A stretch of 8,992 nt of DNA from the NCBI GenBank assembly GCA_910586375.1, contig CAJUIE010000070.1, forward strand, positions 1 through 8,992, read 5' to 3'. The first letter of the stretch is position 1. Each line of letters starts with the position of its first letter. The notes beneath the pieces were generated by a model. It was not told where the DNA came from and made no database searches. It saw only the letters and a list, made by a program, of their open reading frames with translations. The position numbers were made by a program, and so were the translations under genes. The stretch comes from an uncultured Alistipes sp. GTDB lineage: Bacteria; Bacteroidota; Bacteroidia; Bacteroidales; Rikenellaceae. Shown piece by piece: positions 1 to 7,700 of the stretch.

Positions 1-8
1 GGGACGGA

Positions 9-644
9 TTATTGCACGTCGTCGTAGGTCAGCGTCAGGCGGGCCATCTGTGCATTTTTGGAGTTGGCAATCGTCAGCCGGTAGCATTTGCCCGCTTCGG
101 GAGTTACCGGTGCAAAGGTTTGCGTCAGTCCGTCTTCGGCAGGTGTGATTGTCTGGTCGATCTGCGTCCCGTTGGTATCGGTCAGGTTCAGGTCGATAAC
201 GGCGTTGACCGAGGTCGTAGAGGTGTAGACCGCCCTGATGAGCGCTTTCCCCGGCAGTGCGGGCAGCTCCACGTAGGCTCCCTCTTTTGAGAAGTAGAGC
301 CCCTTGTTGGGTTCCGGAGTGCTGGCGTTGAACTGCGAGTTGTCGATCCAGAAGTATTTGCCGTTCTTTTCTTTATCGGCGTATACGGCGAATGCGTAGC
401 CGGCGATGGTATACTTGGTCCGGCCTGAGAGGCTCTCTGCCGAGGCTGCCGGCAGTGCCGGTGTGGCGATCTGGGGTCCTTGTGCAAAATCGATGTCGAT
501 AGCCACAAGTCCCGGTTCCGGCGTCGGATCGGTTTGTTCGTCGCCGGTTTTCGGAGTCTCGTTGTCCTTGTCGTCGCATGCAGGAAGGGTTCCCAGCATC
601 AGGGCGACAGCCAGCAGCAGCGCTGTGAATTGCAATTTTTTCAT
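9..644 (-). CDS. Putative surface-type lipoprotein, function unknown
   Basis: This gene encodes a 211-aa exported lipoprotein that I do not recognise at family level. The N-terminus is a textbook lipoprotein signal: Lys2-Lys3, a hydrophobic core at about residues 4-19, then the lipobox LPAC with the lipidated Cys at residue 23. The residues after Cys are acidic (DDKDNE). In Bacteroidetes, charged residues just after the Cys can act as a surface-export signal, so exposure on the cell surface is plausible (inference). A Thr/Pro/Glu-rich linker (about 26-45) leads into a domain of alternating hydrophobic residues that looks beta-rich (about 46-211), ending in MARLTLTYDD, as in beta-sandwich modules. 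No catalytic motif is visible. The ATG lies 12 bases after the tsaD stop on the same strand, with no obvious promoter between them, so co-transcription with tsaD is likely. Confidence 0.85.
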   Translation of the reverse strand: MKKLQFTALLLAVALMLGTLPACDDKDNETPKTGDEQTDPTPEPGLVAIDIDFAQGPQIATPALPAASAESLSGRTKYTIAGYAFAVYADKEKNGKYFWIDNSQFNASTPEPNKGLYFSKEGAYVELPALPGKALIRAVYTSTTSVNAVIDLNLTDTNGTQIDQTITPAEDGLTQTFAPVTPEAGKCYRLTIANSKNAQMARLTLTYDDVQ

Positions 645-656
645 GATAACGATGAA

Positions 657-1697
657 TTATGGGTGAGTTTGTTTTTCGAGTTCTGCGAGCCGGGCAATGG
701 GAGAGACGTCGAGCGGCGCGAAATTGCCCTGAAGGTAGTGGTAGTAGCCTGCTGCGGCGATCATTGCAGCGTTGTCGGTGGTAAATTTGAACTCTGGCAG
801 GAATGTGCGCCAGCCTCGTTTTTCACCTTCAGCCACAATGCCGTTGCGTAGCCCCGAGTTGGCCGAGACCCCGCCTGCTATGGCAATGTCGCGGATGCCG
901 GTCTGTTTTGAGGCTTTCGCAAGTTTCTCTATGAGGATCGAAACGATCGTGGCTTGCAGCGAGGCGCAGAGGTCGGCCTTGTTGCGCTCGATGAAGTCGG
1001 GGTCGTCGGCCACACGGTCGCGCAGCGTATAGAGAAACGAGGTTTTCAACCCTGAAAACGAGTAGTTCAGTCCTTCGATGCGGGGGCGGGCAAATCGGAA
1101 TGCCTCAGGACTGCCCTCTTGGGCCAGACGGTCGATCACCGGACCACCCGGGTAGGGCAGGCCCATTACTTTGGCACATTTATCGAAGGCTTCGCCTGCG
1201 GCATCGTCGATCGTCGTGCCGATGATCTGCATTTCGAGGGGTGAATCCACGCGCACGATCTGCGTGTGGCCGCCGCTGACCAACAGACAGAGGAACGGAA
1301 ATTCCGGATGGGGCAGCTCCCGGTCTTTGAGGTCGATGAAGTGGGAGAGGATATGGCCTTGCAAGTGGTTGACCTCCACCAGAGGGATGTTGCGGGCGAT
1401 CGAGAGCCCTTTGGCGAACGACACACCTACAAGGAGCGATCCCACCAGCCCTGGTCCGCGTGTGAAAGCTATGGCATCCACCTGGTCGAGGGTCAGGCCC
1501 GCTTCGCGCAGTGCCGTGTCGACCACCGGCACGATGTTCTGCTGATGGGCACGCGAGGCCAGCTCGGGAATCACCCCGCCGTACTTCATGTGTACGGCCT
1601 GGGAGGCGATGACGTTCGACAGCAAAACGTTGTTGCATAGCACGGCAGCCGATGTGTCGTCGCACGAGGATTCGATGCCCAGAATGGTAATATCCAT
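657..1697 (-). CDS. tsaD: tRNA N6-adenosine threonylcarbamoyltransferase TsaD
   Basis: TsaD transfers the threonylcarbamoyl group from threonylcarbamoyl-AMP to A37 of ANN-decoding tRNAs (t6A), working in the cytoplasm with TsaB and TsaE. The protein begins MDITILGIESSCDDTSAAV, the ASKHA-fold N-terminal signature. The metal-binding motif HLQGH places His at residues 111 and 115, matching the family's usual numbering. LLVSGGHTQ (about 139-147), the PYPGGPVIDR segment (181-190), YSFSGLKTSF (212-221), AGGVSANSGLR (274-284) and the late metal-ligand motif TTDNA with Asp308 are all present. The length of 346 aa is normal and the gene looks intact. I chose the ATG at 1697 because homologues start just before the ILGIESSC strand. 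In-frame ATGs at 1709 (4 residues longer, with an AT-rich leader) and 1751 (18 residues longer) are alternatives; 1709 is the more credible of the two. It is divergent from tamB. Confidence 0.97.
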   Translation of the reverse strand: MDITILGIESSCDDTSAAVLCNNVLLSNVIASQAVHMKYGGVIPELASRAHQQNIVPVVDTALREAGLTLDQVDAIAFTRGPGLVGSLLVGVSFAKGLSIARNIPLVEVNHLQGHILSHFIDLKDRELPHPEFPFLCLLVSGGHTQIVRVDSPLEMQIIGTTIDDAAGEAFDKCAKVMGLPYPGGPVIDRLAQEGSPEAFRFARPRIEGLNYSFSGLKTSFLYTLRDRVADDPDFIERNKADLCASLQATIVSILIEKLAKASKQTGIRDIAIAGGVSANSGLRNGIVAEGEKRGWRTFLPEFKFTTDNAAMIAAAGYYHYLQGNFAPLDVSPIARLAELEKQTHP

Positions 1698-1778
1698 CGG
1701 AAGGTTCATATTTATGCACCGTTTCTCGCCTCGCAAAGCTCGTGCAAGCACGGTTTTGCGCTTGGCTTATCAAAAAGG

Positions 1779-1810
1779 TTCGTTTTTTAACTATAAAATA
1801 GTTAACTTTG
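1779..1810 (+). promoter_or_regulatory. Putative Bacteroidetes-type promoter for tamB
   Basis: The -7 element TAACTTTG (1803-1810) matches the Bacteroidetes consensus TAnnTTTG at every fixed base. A weak -33 element, TTCG (1779-1782, consensus TTTG), lies 20 bases upstream. Transcription would begin at about 1815-1818, leaving a leader of only 12-15 bases before the GTG start of tamB. The region is strikingly AT-rich compared with its surroundings. The -33 match is weak, so confidence rests on the -7 box and its position. Confidence 0.45.
1787..1805. promoter_or_regulatory. Perfect 8-bp inverted repeat, candidate operator
   Basis: TTAACTAT and ATAGTTAA form a perfect inverted repeat separated by AAA. 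It fills the spacer of the putative tamB promoter and overlaps the first bases of its -7 box. A second palindrome, GTTATAAC, sits at 1814-1821 around the predicted transcription start. Both are placed where a repressor could block tamB transcription and possibly influence tsaD. Chance is a real alternative in such AT-rich DNA, and no regulator gene is visible in the window. It is not a terminator: the stem is AT-rich and no T-run follows it on either strand. Confidence 0.35.
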
Positions 1811-1829
1811 CAAGTTATAACAGCTATTC

Positions 1830-4800
1830 GTGCACAAAGGTATAAAAATATTGGGAAAGGTGTTGTCCGCAGCGGTTTTGTTGCTGATCGGATTGCCTTT
1901 GTTGTCGATGTTGCTGCTGACGATTCCCGCCGTTCAGAACTTCGTGGTGCATAAGGCTGTACGAGCTGTTTCGGAGCGACTGGAGACTACCGTTGCCATT
2001 CGGCGTGTCGACATAACCTTGCTGGGTAAGGCCCGCATTGAGGGCTTTTATGTTGAGGATTACCAGCATGATACGCTGCTTTACGTCGATCGGCTCGACG
2101 CTTATGTTTCCGGTCTGGGCCTCTTCGGCGGCGGTATCCGGTTGAGTCGGGGTGATATTGCAGGGGCGAGGCTTTGCCTGCGCGAAACGCCTGAGGGCGT
2201 GATGAACATCAAGCAGGTTGTTGCGCGTCTTTCTGATCCCGACCGGCCGAAGAAGGGGAATTTTCTGCTCTCGGTCCACGAGGTTTCGGTCGAGGGGATG
2301 GAGCTCTGCATCGAGCGGCTCCAGCATCGCAATCCCTCTTATGGCATCGATTTCGGGCACCTTCACCTTTATGACCTCGACGCTCAGGTGGCCGACTTCA
2401 CCATTGATGGACAGACTATTTATACCTCAATCGACGCTTTGTCGGCCCGGGAGCGCAGCGGCTTCGTTCTCGACCGCTTCTCCGGACGTTTTTATCTCAC
2501 CGGGGGTGGCTTGGGTTTCGAGGATGCACGGATCGTCACCGAGGATTCCGATATTTCGATCCCCTATATTTCGATGGTCGGCAATTCGTGGGGCGATTAT
2601 AAGGACTTTGTGGGCGAGGTACGGCTCGACGGCGCATTACGGCGGTCGACGATTTCGAGCGACGACGTGGCTTATTTTGCACCTTCCTTGCGAGACTGGC
2701 ATACGCTTTTTCATGACGTTGATTTCGACATCGCAGGTCCGGTAGCCGATTTCACGGCCCATATCCGCAGCTTGCGTGTCGGCGAGAGTACGGCCTTGAC
2801 GGCTGAAGCGGTGGTCCGGGGGTTGCCCGTTGCCGACAAGACCTTTTTCGACGTTGACCTTATGCACCTGACCACTATGGCACGCGACCTCGATCATCTG
2901 GCCGAAGCTGTTGCCCGTAAAGATTTATCCGATAAGATCGTAGCTCTTGTCGGTTGTGCGGGGCGCGTGGATATGAATGCCCGTTTTCGGGGCACGCTCT
3001 CTTCGTTCGACGTACAGTTCGGCCTGGCCTCTGCTGTGGGGCGGGTCGGCGGAAACCTGGCTCTGAAGCCTTTGAAGGGCGGACTTCGGAGCATCCGGGG
3101 CAATGTCTCTACGCGGGATTTCCGTCTGGGGCATCTGCTGGATCGTGACGATCTGCTGGGCTCGGCGACCTTTGCGGCCAGCATCGACGGCACGATGGGG
3201 CGCGGCGTGACCGATGCCGCTGTTCGGGGTGCCATCTCGCAGCTGGAGTTCAAAGGTTATGTTTACGACTCGCTGCGGCTCGCCGGCCGGCTGCGCAACC
3301 GGGGTTTCGACGGAACCATTACGGCCCGGGATCCCAACCTCGACTTTGATTTTGTGGGGGCTGTCGATCTCAACGATTCGATTCCCCGGTATGACTTTAC
3401 GATGAACTTGCGGCGGGCCGATCTGGCTGCTTTGCACATCAATCCCCGAGACTCGGTGTCGGTGCTCTCGGCCCATGTTACGGCCAACGCCGAGGGACGT
3501 TCGTTGGACGATCTGAACGGGCGTATCGAAATTTCGGATGCCTCTTATCGTTATAACGACAAGTCGATTGCTACCCGCAGCATTGTAGTCACGGGTGAGA
3601 ACTCAGCCCACAGCAAGTTCGTTGAGCTGCGTTCTGACTTTGCCGACGCCACCTTCCGTTCGAAGACGAGTTATCGCACCGTTTTTGAGTACCTGAGACA
3701 GAGCGCGTGGAAATACCTTCCTTTGCTCGGTCGGGGAAGTTCCGCAGCCCAGGGAGCAGCTCTGACGACCGCCGTGGCCGACGATTATTCGCTTTTGTCG
3801 GTCGCTATCCGCGACTTCAACCCTATTGCCGACGCTGTGTCGACGGGTTTGCAAATCGCCGACGGATCGACCTTGCAGCTGCTCTTCAACCCTGCGAGCG
3901 ACAAACTCTCGCTCAAGGCTTCTTCGGAATACATCGAGCGGAAACGTCTGCTCGCGACGCGCTTGTCGGTCAATGCCTCCAATCGCGGCGACTCGCTCAC
4001 GGTTTATGCTTCGGCCGAGGATCTTTACGCCGGGGCGTTGCACCTGCCTCGTCTCTCCGTGATGGGCGGTGCCAGACAGGGACTCATGCAGCTCTCCACC
4101 GGTTTTGAGGATACTTTGCGGCGGTTCTCGGGACTCTTGAGCGTGCGGGCTGATGTCGCCGACGAATACGGCCCCAACGGCCGGGAGGTCGATCTGCTCA
4201 TTCTGCCTTCCCATATTACCCGGGGCGAGAAAACGTGGCACATCTTCGCCAATAAGATTCTGCTCGACACCACCCGCGTGGTCATCGACCGTTTCGTGGT
4301 ACAGAACCACGGACAGGAGCTTCTGCTTGATGGGGTGGCTTCGCGCCGGGCCGACGATTCGCTGACCTTGCGGTTGCGCAATTTCGATCTGGCACCCTTT
4401 ACTCAGATCGCCGAACGGATGGGATATGTCGTCGAGGGTACCACCAGCGGGCAGGCAACCATAAAGTCGGTATTGGGCGAGAGTGAAATATCGGCCGACA
4501 TCCTTGTGGATAGTTTGCGCGTCAACGGTCTGCTTGCCCCGCCCTTGCGGCTTGTCTCGGGGTGGGATTTTGCCCGCAACCGGGCCGGGGTCACCATCAC
4601 CGACCGGAAGGATCGGGACACGCTCGTGCGGGGTTTCTTTGCTCCCGATCGGATGCGTTATTATGCGCGGCTGAAGGTCGACAGCCTCGACCTGGGGCTG
4701 CTCGATCCCGTGCTCGACGGAGTCATTTCGTCTACGCATGGGCTTGCCTCGGCCGACCTGGTGCTTCAGGGCGAGCGGCGCCATGCCGACCTTGCCGGCC

Positions 4801-6410
4801 GTATCGGAGTGAAAAACCTCTCCACGACGGTCGATTTCACCCAAGTGACTTATACATTGCCCGAGGCCGTGCTCGACGTGCAGGGCAATCGGTTCAGGGC
4901 CTCTAATGTAGCGATCTTCGACCCCGAGGGCAATCGGGGATCGCTGGACCTTGACCTGAACATGCAACACCTCTCCAATATCGCTTATGATGTGCGTGTC
5001 GCCCCCGAGCGAATGCTCGTGCTTAATACTACAGCCCAGCACAACGACCTGTTTCATGGACATGTTTATGCCTCGGGCGTGGCCCGTATTACGGGTGACA
5101 AGGGGCAGGTCGATATGGAGATCGCCGCTTCGACCGAAGACCATTCGACCTTCTCGATGCCACTTTCCAATAAGGCCAATATATCTTATGCGGACTTCGT
5201 GACCTTCGTACAGCCCGATCCGACCGATTCGCTGGACGCTGTGGCACGGCGCAAGTTGTCGTTCGAGCGCAAGCGGCGCCAGAAGACCTCGGCCGGCAAC
5301 CAAATGAATATCGCCTTGTCGCTCGACGTGCGGCCCAATGTGGAGGTTGACATCGACATTGCCGGCAATACGCTCAAGGCCCGGGGTGAAGGGGCTCTCA
5401 ACATGCAGATCAACCCGCGCTCCAACATTTTCGAGATGTATGGCGATTATACCCTGGCTGAAGGTAGTTTCATGCTCTCTTTGCAGCAGGTTATCAACAA
5501 ACGTTTTACCATCGAGCCCGGCTCATCGATTCAGTGGACGGGGGCTCCGATGAATGCCTTGCTCGACATCGAGGCTGTTTATAAACTCAAGGCATCGTTG
5601 CAGCCGCTGTTGCAGGGCACGGCCGACAACTTGTCCACCGACCGGTCTGTGCCCGTCGAGTGCGTCATCCACCTGGGTGAACGGCTTTCCAATCCGGCCA
5701 TTACGTTCGATGTGCGGGTCCCCGGCGCCGATCCCGAGACCGCGGCCGTTGTGGCCAATGCGCTCTCTACACCCGAGACGGTCGATACACAGTTCGTTTA
5801 CTTGCTGCTCTTCAACAGCTTTATGTCGGAGAGCACCTCCCAGAGCTCGGCCAATATTGGTTCGTCGGTTTCAGCTGCCACGGGCCTGGAGTTTGTCTCC
5901 AACATGGTCAGCAACCTGCTTTCGTCGTCCGATCTGGGCATCATCATTCGTTATCGGCCCAAGTCGGAGCTTACGAGCGACGAGGTGGACTTTGGGCTTT
6001 CGAAGAGTCTGATCGACAACCGTCTGTTCCTTGAGGCCGAGGGCAATTATCTGATCGATAATCGTCAGGCCGTCAACAGCGATGCGATGTCCAACTTCAT
6101 GGGCGAGGCTTATATCACTTATCTGATCGACCGGGGCGGTTCGTTGCGGCTCAAGGCTTTCACGCAGACCATCGACCGCTTCGACGAGAACCAGGGTCTG
6201 CAGGAGACCGGCATTGGCATTTATTATAAGGAGGATTTCAACAATTTCCGCGATTTGCGGCGGCGGGTCCGGGAGCGCTTCACCAATAAGAAACGGCAGG
6301 CGCGGCGTGCGGCGCGGCGTGCTTTGCAGGCCGAGCAGGCTCTGCATGAGGATGCAGCTGTCGGCGACGACGATTTCGAGGATTTCGAAGAAGAGGATGT
6401 AAGGTATTGA
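1830..6410 (+). CDS. tamB: TamB-like translocation/assembly module (DUF490/AsmA-like)
   Basis: This is a 1526-aa TamB-family protein, thought to be anchored in the inner membrane and to span the periplasm as a long hydrophobic beta-groove that serves outer-membrane protein assembly or lipid transport. Residues about 9-31 form a signal-anchor helix, followed by IPAVQNFVVHKAV, typical of Bacteroidetes TamB N-termini. A very long body of repeating beta-strand pattern follows. The conserved C-terminal TamB domain lies in about residues 1160-1470 and includes NMQINPRSNIFEMYGDYTL, EGSFMLSLQQVINKRFTIEPG, the WTG motif and FDVRVPG. The end is unusual: a strongly basic, Arg/Ala-rich segment (about 1474-1505) and a 20-residue acidic tail (1507-1526). 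The start is GTG at 1830, the first usable codon after an in-frame stop at 1818-1820. TTG at 1851, preceded by AAAGG and an A-rich stretch, is an alternative. The divergent tsaD lies upstream and exbB follows after 37 bases. Confidence 0.93.
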   Translation: MHKGIKILGKVLSAAVLLLIGLPLLSMLLLTIPAVQNFVVHKAVRAVSERLETTVAIRRVDITLLGKARIEGFYVEDYQHDTLLYVDRLDAYVSGLGLFGGGIRLSRGDIAGARLCLRETPEGVMNIKQVVARLSDPDRPKKGNFLLSVHEVSVEGMELCIERLQHRNPSYGIDFGHLHLYDLDAQVADFTIDGQTIYTSIDALSARERSGFVLDRFSGRFYLTGGGLGFEDARIVTEDSDISIPYISMVGNSWGDYKDFVGEVRLDGALRRSTISSDDVAYFAPSLRDWHTLFHDVDFDIAGPVADFTAHIRSLRVGESTALTAEAVVRGLPVADKTFFDVDLMHLTTMARDLDHLAEAVARKDLSDKIVALVGCAGRVDMNARFRGTLSSFDVQFGLASAVGRVGGNLALKPLKGGLRSIRGNVSTRDFRLGHLLDRDDLLGSATFAASIDGTMGRGVTDAAVRGAISQLEFKGYVYDSLRLAGRLRNRGFDGTITARDPNLDFDFVGAVDLNDSIPRYDFTMNLRRADLAALHINPRDSVSVLSAHVTANAEGRSLDDLNGRIEISDASYRYNDKSIATRSIVVTGENSAHSKFVELRSDFADATFRSKTSYRTVFEYLRQSAWKYLPLLGRGSSAAQGAALTTAVADDYSLLSVAIRDFNPIADAVSTGLQIADGSTLQLLFNPASDKLSLKASSEYIERKRLLATRLSVNASNRGDSLTVYASAEDLYAGALHLPRLSVMGGARQGLMQLSTGFEDTLRRFSGLLSVRADVADEYGPNGREVDLLILPSHITRGEKTWHIFANKILLDTTRVVIDRFVVQNHGQELLLDGVASRRADDSLTLRLRNFDLAPFTQIAERMGYVVEGTTSGQATIKSVLGESEISADILVDSLRVNGLLAPPLRLVSGWDFARNRAGVTITDRKDRDTLVRGFFAPDRMRYYARLKVDSLDLGLLDPVLDGVISSTHGLASADLVLQGERRHADLAGRIGVKNLSTTVDFTQVTYTLPEAVLDVQGNRFRASNVAIFDPEGNRGSLDLDLNMQHLSNIAYDVRVAPERMLVLNTTAQHNDLFHGHVYASGVARITGDKGQVDMEIAASTEDHSTFSMPLSNKANISYADFVTFVQPDPTDSLDAVARRKLSFERKRRQKTSAGNQMNIALSLDVRPNVEVDIDIAGNTLKARGEGALNMQINPRSNIFEMYGDYTLAEGSFMLSLQQVINKRFTIEPGSSIQWTGAPMNALLDIEAVYKLKASLQPLLQGTADNLSTDRSVPVECVIHLGERLSNPAITFDVRVPGADPETAAVVANALSTPETVDTQFVYLLLFNSFMSESTSQSSANIGSSVSAATGLEFVSNMVSNLLSSSDLGIIIRYRPKSELTSDEVDFGLSKSLIDNRLFLEAEGNYLIDNRQAVNSDAMSNFMGEAYITYLIDRGGSLRLKAFTQTIDRFDENQGLQETGIGIYYKEDFNNFRDLRRRVRERFTNKKRQARRAARRALQAEQALHEDAAVGDDDFEDFEEEDVRY

Positions 6411-6447
6411 ATCTGTTAGTAACAAATTTAAATAAACGTTAGAACTT

Positions 6448-7122
6448 ATGATGACATTTTTGCAGGCTACCGTAGATGGGGCCATGACCGAAGGGACCCG
6501 TATGGGCCTGTGGACGTTGTTTACCAAAGGCGGCTGGCTGATGTGGCCGCTGCTGGCGCTGGGCGGCGTGACGATCTTTATCTTCGTCGAGCGATTTCTG
6601 GCTATTCGCCGGGCCTCGGTGCTGGACATGAACTTCATGAACCGCATCCGCGATTATATCTCCGATGGCAAGATCGTCGTGGCCGTGAACCTCTGCCGCA
6701 AGACCGACACGCCCATTGCCCGCATGATCGAGAAGGGCATCGAGCGCATCGGCCGGCCCATGAGTGACGTGCAGTCAGCCATCGAGAACGTCGCGAACCT
6801 CGAAGTCTCGAAACTGGAAAACGGCCTGCCGTTCCTCGCCACTATCGCGGGCGGTGCTCCGATGATTGGCTTCCTCGGCACGGTGCTGGGCATGGTCCAG
6901 ACCTTCATGGACATGTCGGCGGCAGGTGGTACGGTCGATTTGGGACTCTTGTCGAGCGGCATGTACGTGGCTATGGTCACCACGGTCATGGGTCTTATCG
7001 TCGGCATCCCCGCGTATTTCGGGTATAATTACCTCGTCGCGCGGATCGAGAAACTGGTTCTCCAGATGGAGGCCAACTCGATCGCCTTCATGGACATCCT
7101 CAATCAACCCATTCAAAAGTAG
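6448..7122 (+). CDS. exbB: MotA/TolQ/ExbB family proton channel protein
   Basis: ExbB/TolQ proteins form an inner-membrane pentamer that, with ExbD/TolR, uses the proton gradient to energise TonB- or TolA-type proteins. The 224-aa protein has three membrane segments: about 30-47 (WLMWPLLALGGVTIFIFV, followed by Glu48-Arg49), 127-150 and 171-193. The hallmark of the family, GGAPMIGFLGTVLGMVQTF, is at about 135-153, with the conserved GTV at 144-146. The cytoplasmic region between the first and second segments (about 50-125) has normal length. Thr178-Thr179 in the third segment fit the polar pore-lining positions of the family. Two ATGs stand in tandem (6448 and 6451) and either could be used; there is no strong ribosome binding site. 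exbD begins 6 bases after the stop, so the two are almost certainly co-transcribed. ExbB and TolQ cannot be told apart from sequence alone; the downstream TonB-type gene favours ExbB. Confidence 0.95.
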   Translation: MMTFLQATVDGAMTEGTRMGLWTLFTKGGWLMWPLLALGGVTIFIFVERFLAIRRASVLDMNFMNRIRDYISDGKIVVAVNLCRKTDTPIARMIEKGIERIGRPMSDVQSAIENVANLEVSKLENGLPFLATIAGGAPMIGFLGTVLGMVQTFMDMSAAGGTVDLGLLSSGMYVAMVTTVMGLIVGIPAYFGYNYLVARIEKLVLQMEANSIAFMDILNQPIQK

Positions 7123-7128
7123 CATGTT

Positions 7129-7533
7129 ATGGCTATCAAGCACGGATCCAAGGTAGACAAGAGCTTTTCGTCGTCGTCGATGACCGACCTGATGTTCCTT
7201 CTGTTGCTTTTTCTGTTGATCGCCACGACGCTCATCAACCCCAATGCCCTGAAGCTGATGCTTCCGAAGAGCTCCAACCAGCTCAAGGATAAGGCGATGA
7301 CTACTGTTTCGATCCAGCAGAACGGCACTTCTTATAATTATTACGTCGAACTCGACCGGGTCGACGGTATTGCGGGTGTCGAGCAGGCGCTCAAGAGCCG
7401 CCTCGAGAGGCAGGAGGAGGCCACCGTGTCGCTTCACTGCGATAAGACGGTTGCCGTCGACGAGGTGGTTAAGGTGATGAACATCGCCAAGGACAACGGT
7501 TATAAACTGATTCTGGCCACGACAGCCAACTGA
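7129..7533 (+). CDS. exbD: ExbD/TolR family biopolymer transport protein
   Basis: This 134-aa protein is the partner of the preceding ExbB. A short basic cytoplasmic N-terminus (1-17) is followed by one membrane helix (about 18-36, starting MTDLMFLLLLFLLIATTL). Asp20 sits at the start of that helix and corresponds to the essential proton-carrying Asp of ExbD/TolR. The next residues, INPNALKLMLPKSSN, are typical of Bacteroidetes members. The periplasmic domain (about 58-134) has the usual alternating strand-helix pattern, with LHCDKTVAVDEVVKVMNIAKDNGY as its core. The length is normal and nothing is missing. The ATG is 6 bases after the exbB stop. Its TGA stop directly abuts the AT-rich left arm of the intergenic repeat at 7535-7700, so the last codons may lie at the boundary of an inserted element. 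Confidence 0.94.
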   Translation: MAIKHGSKVDKSFSSSSMTDLMFLLLLFLLIATTLINPNALKLMLPKSSNQLKDKAMTTVSIQQNGTSYNYYVELDRVDGIAGVEQALKSRLERQEEATVSLHCDKTVAVDEVVKVMNIAKDNGYKLILATTAN

Positions 7534-7534
7534 A

Positions 7535-7700
7535 AATTAAAAGTGAAAAATCAAAATCCGGGCGCCTTAGAATCTATTCCGGCTTTAGCCGGGCGGGCCG
7601 CAGCCTTCGCCCCGCGGAGGCCCGCAACATGTTGTTGCGTTCCGTCCGCCGTCTTCGGCCCGAAAACACAACAGTCCCTCCCGATTTTTCATTCTTAATT
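7535..7700. repeat. MITE/REP-like intergenic element with 18-bp terminal inverted repeats
   Basis: The exbD-tonB gap is bounded by AATTAAAAGTGAAAAATC (7535-7552) and GATTTTTCATTCTTAATT (7683-7700), inverted copies that match at 16 of 18 positions. The right arm continues with a further CTTAATT (7701-7707), giving a short direct duplication. Between the AT-rich arms lies a GC-rich core of about 130 bases with four consecutive potential hairpins: 7579-7592, 7593-7625, 7623-7639 and 7648-7659 (the second and third share three bases). There is no convincing open reading frame. Such AT-rich ends around a structured GC-rich core resemble non-autonomous mobile or palindromic intergenic elements. Whether it is repeated elsewhere in the genome cannot be seen from this window. 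Confidence 0.5.
7593..7625 (+). other. Stable GC-rich RNA hairpin in the exbD-tonB spacer
   Basis: GCGGGCC (7593-7599) pairs perfectly with GGCCCGC (7619-7625) around a 19-base loop that contains further complementary bases (CCGC/GCGG). Flanking hairpins are CCGGC-TTTA-GCCGG (7579-7592), CGCAAC-ATGTT-GTTGCG (7623-7639, competing for the last bases of this stem) and GCCG-TCTT-CGGC (7648-7659). No T-run follows directly, so it is not a classical intrinsic terminator. It could stabilise upstream exbBD mRNA or lower read-through into tonB (inference). Confidence 0.4.

Noticed and set aside
1698..1751. Longer tsaD starting at 1751.
   Set aside because: The extra N-terminal residues (MLARALRGEKRC and onward) do not resemble the family, which begins just before the ILGIESSC strand.
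3603..5303. A 566-codon open frame on the minus strand inside tamB.
   Set aside because: It lies wholly antisense to a confidently identified TamB gene, has no recognisable domain, signal peptide or start context, and is rich in Arg, Gly and His as expected of an antisense frame in GC-rich DNA with biased codon use.
6423..6430. CAAATTTA, a minus-strand match to the TAnnTTTG promoter box.
   Set aside because: It would drive antisense transcription into tamB with no gene to serve, and such matches are easily found by chance in AT-rich spacers.
5871..6647. A 258-codon minus-strand frame across the tamB-exbB junction.
   Set aside because: It is antisense to two real genes, has no domain pattern and its composition is that of a shadow frame.
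6775..7437. A 220-codon minus-strand frame spanning exbB and exbD.
   Set aside because: It is antisense to two well-supported genes and shows no family motif.
7593..7690. Intrinsic terminator after exbD.
   Set aside because: The stems are GC-rich, but no T-run directly follows any of them. The only T5 (7685-7689) lies in the right inverted-repeat arm, far from the stems.
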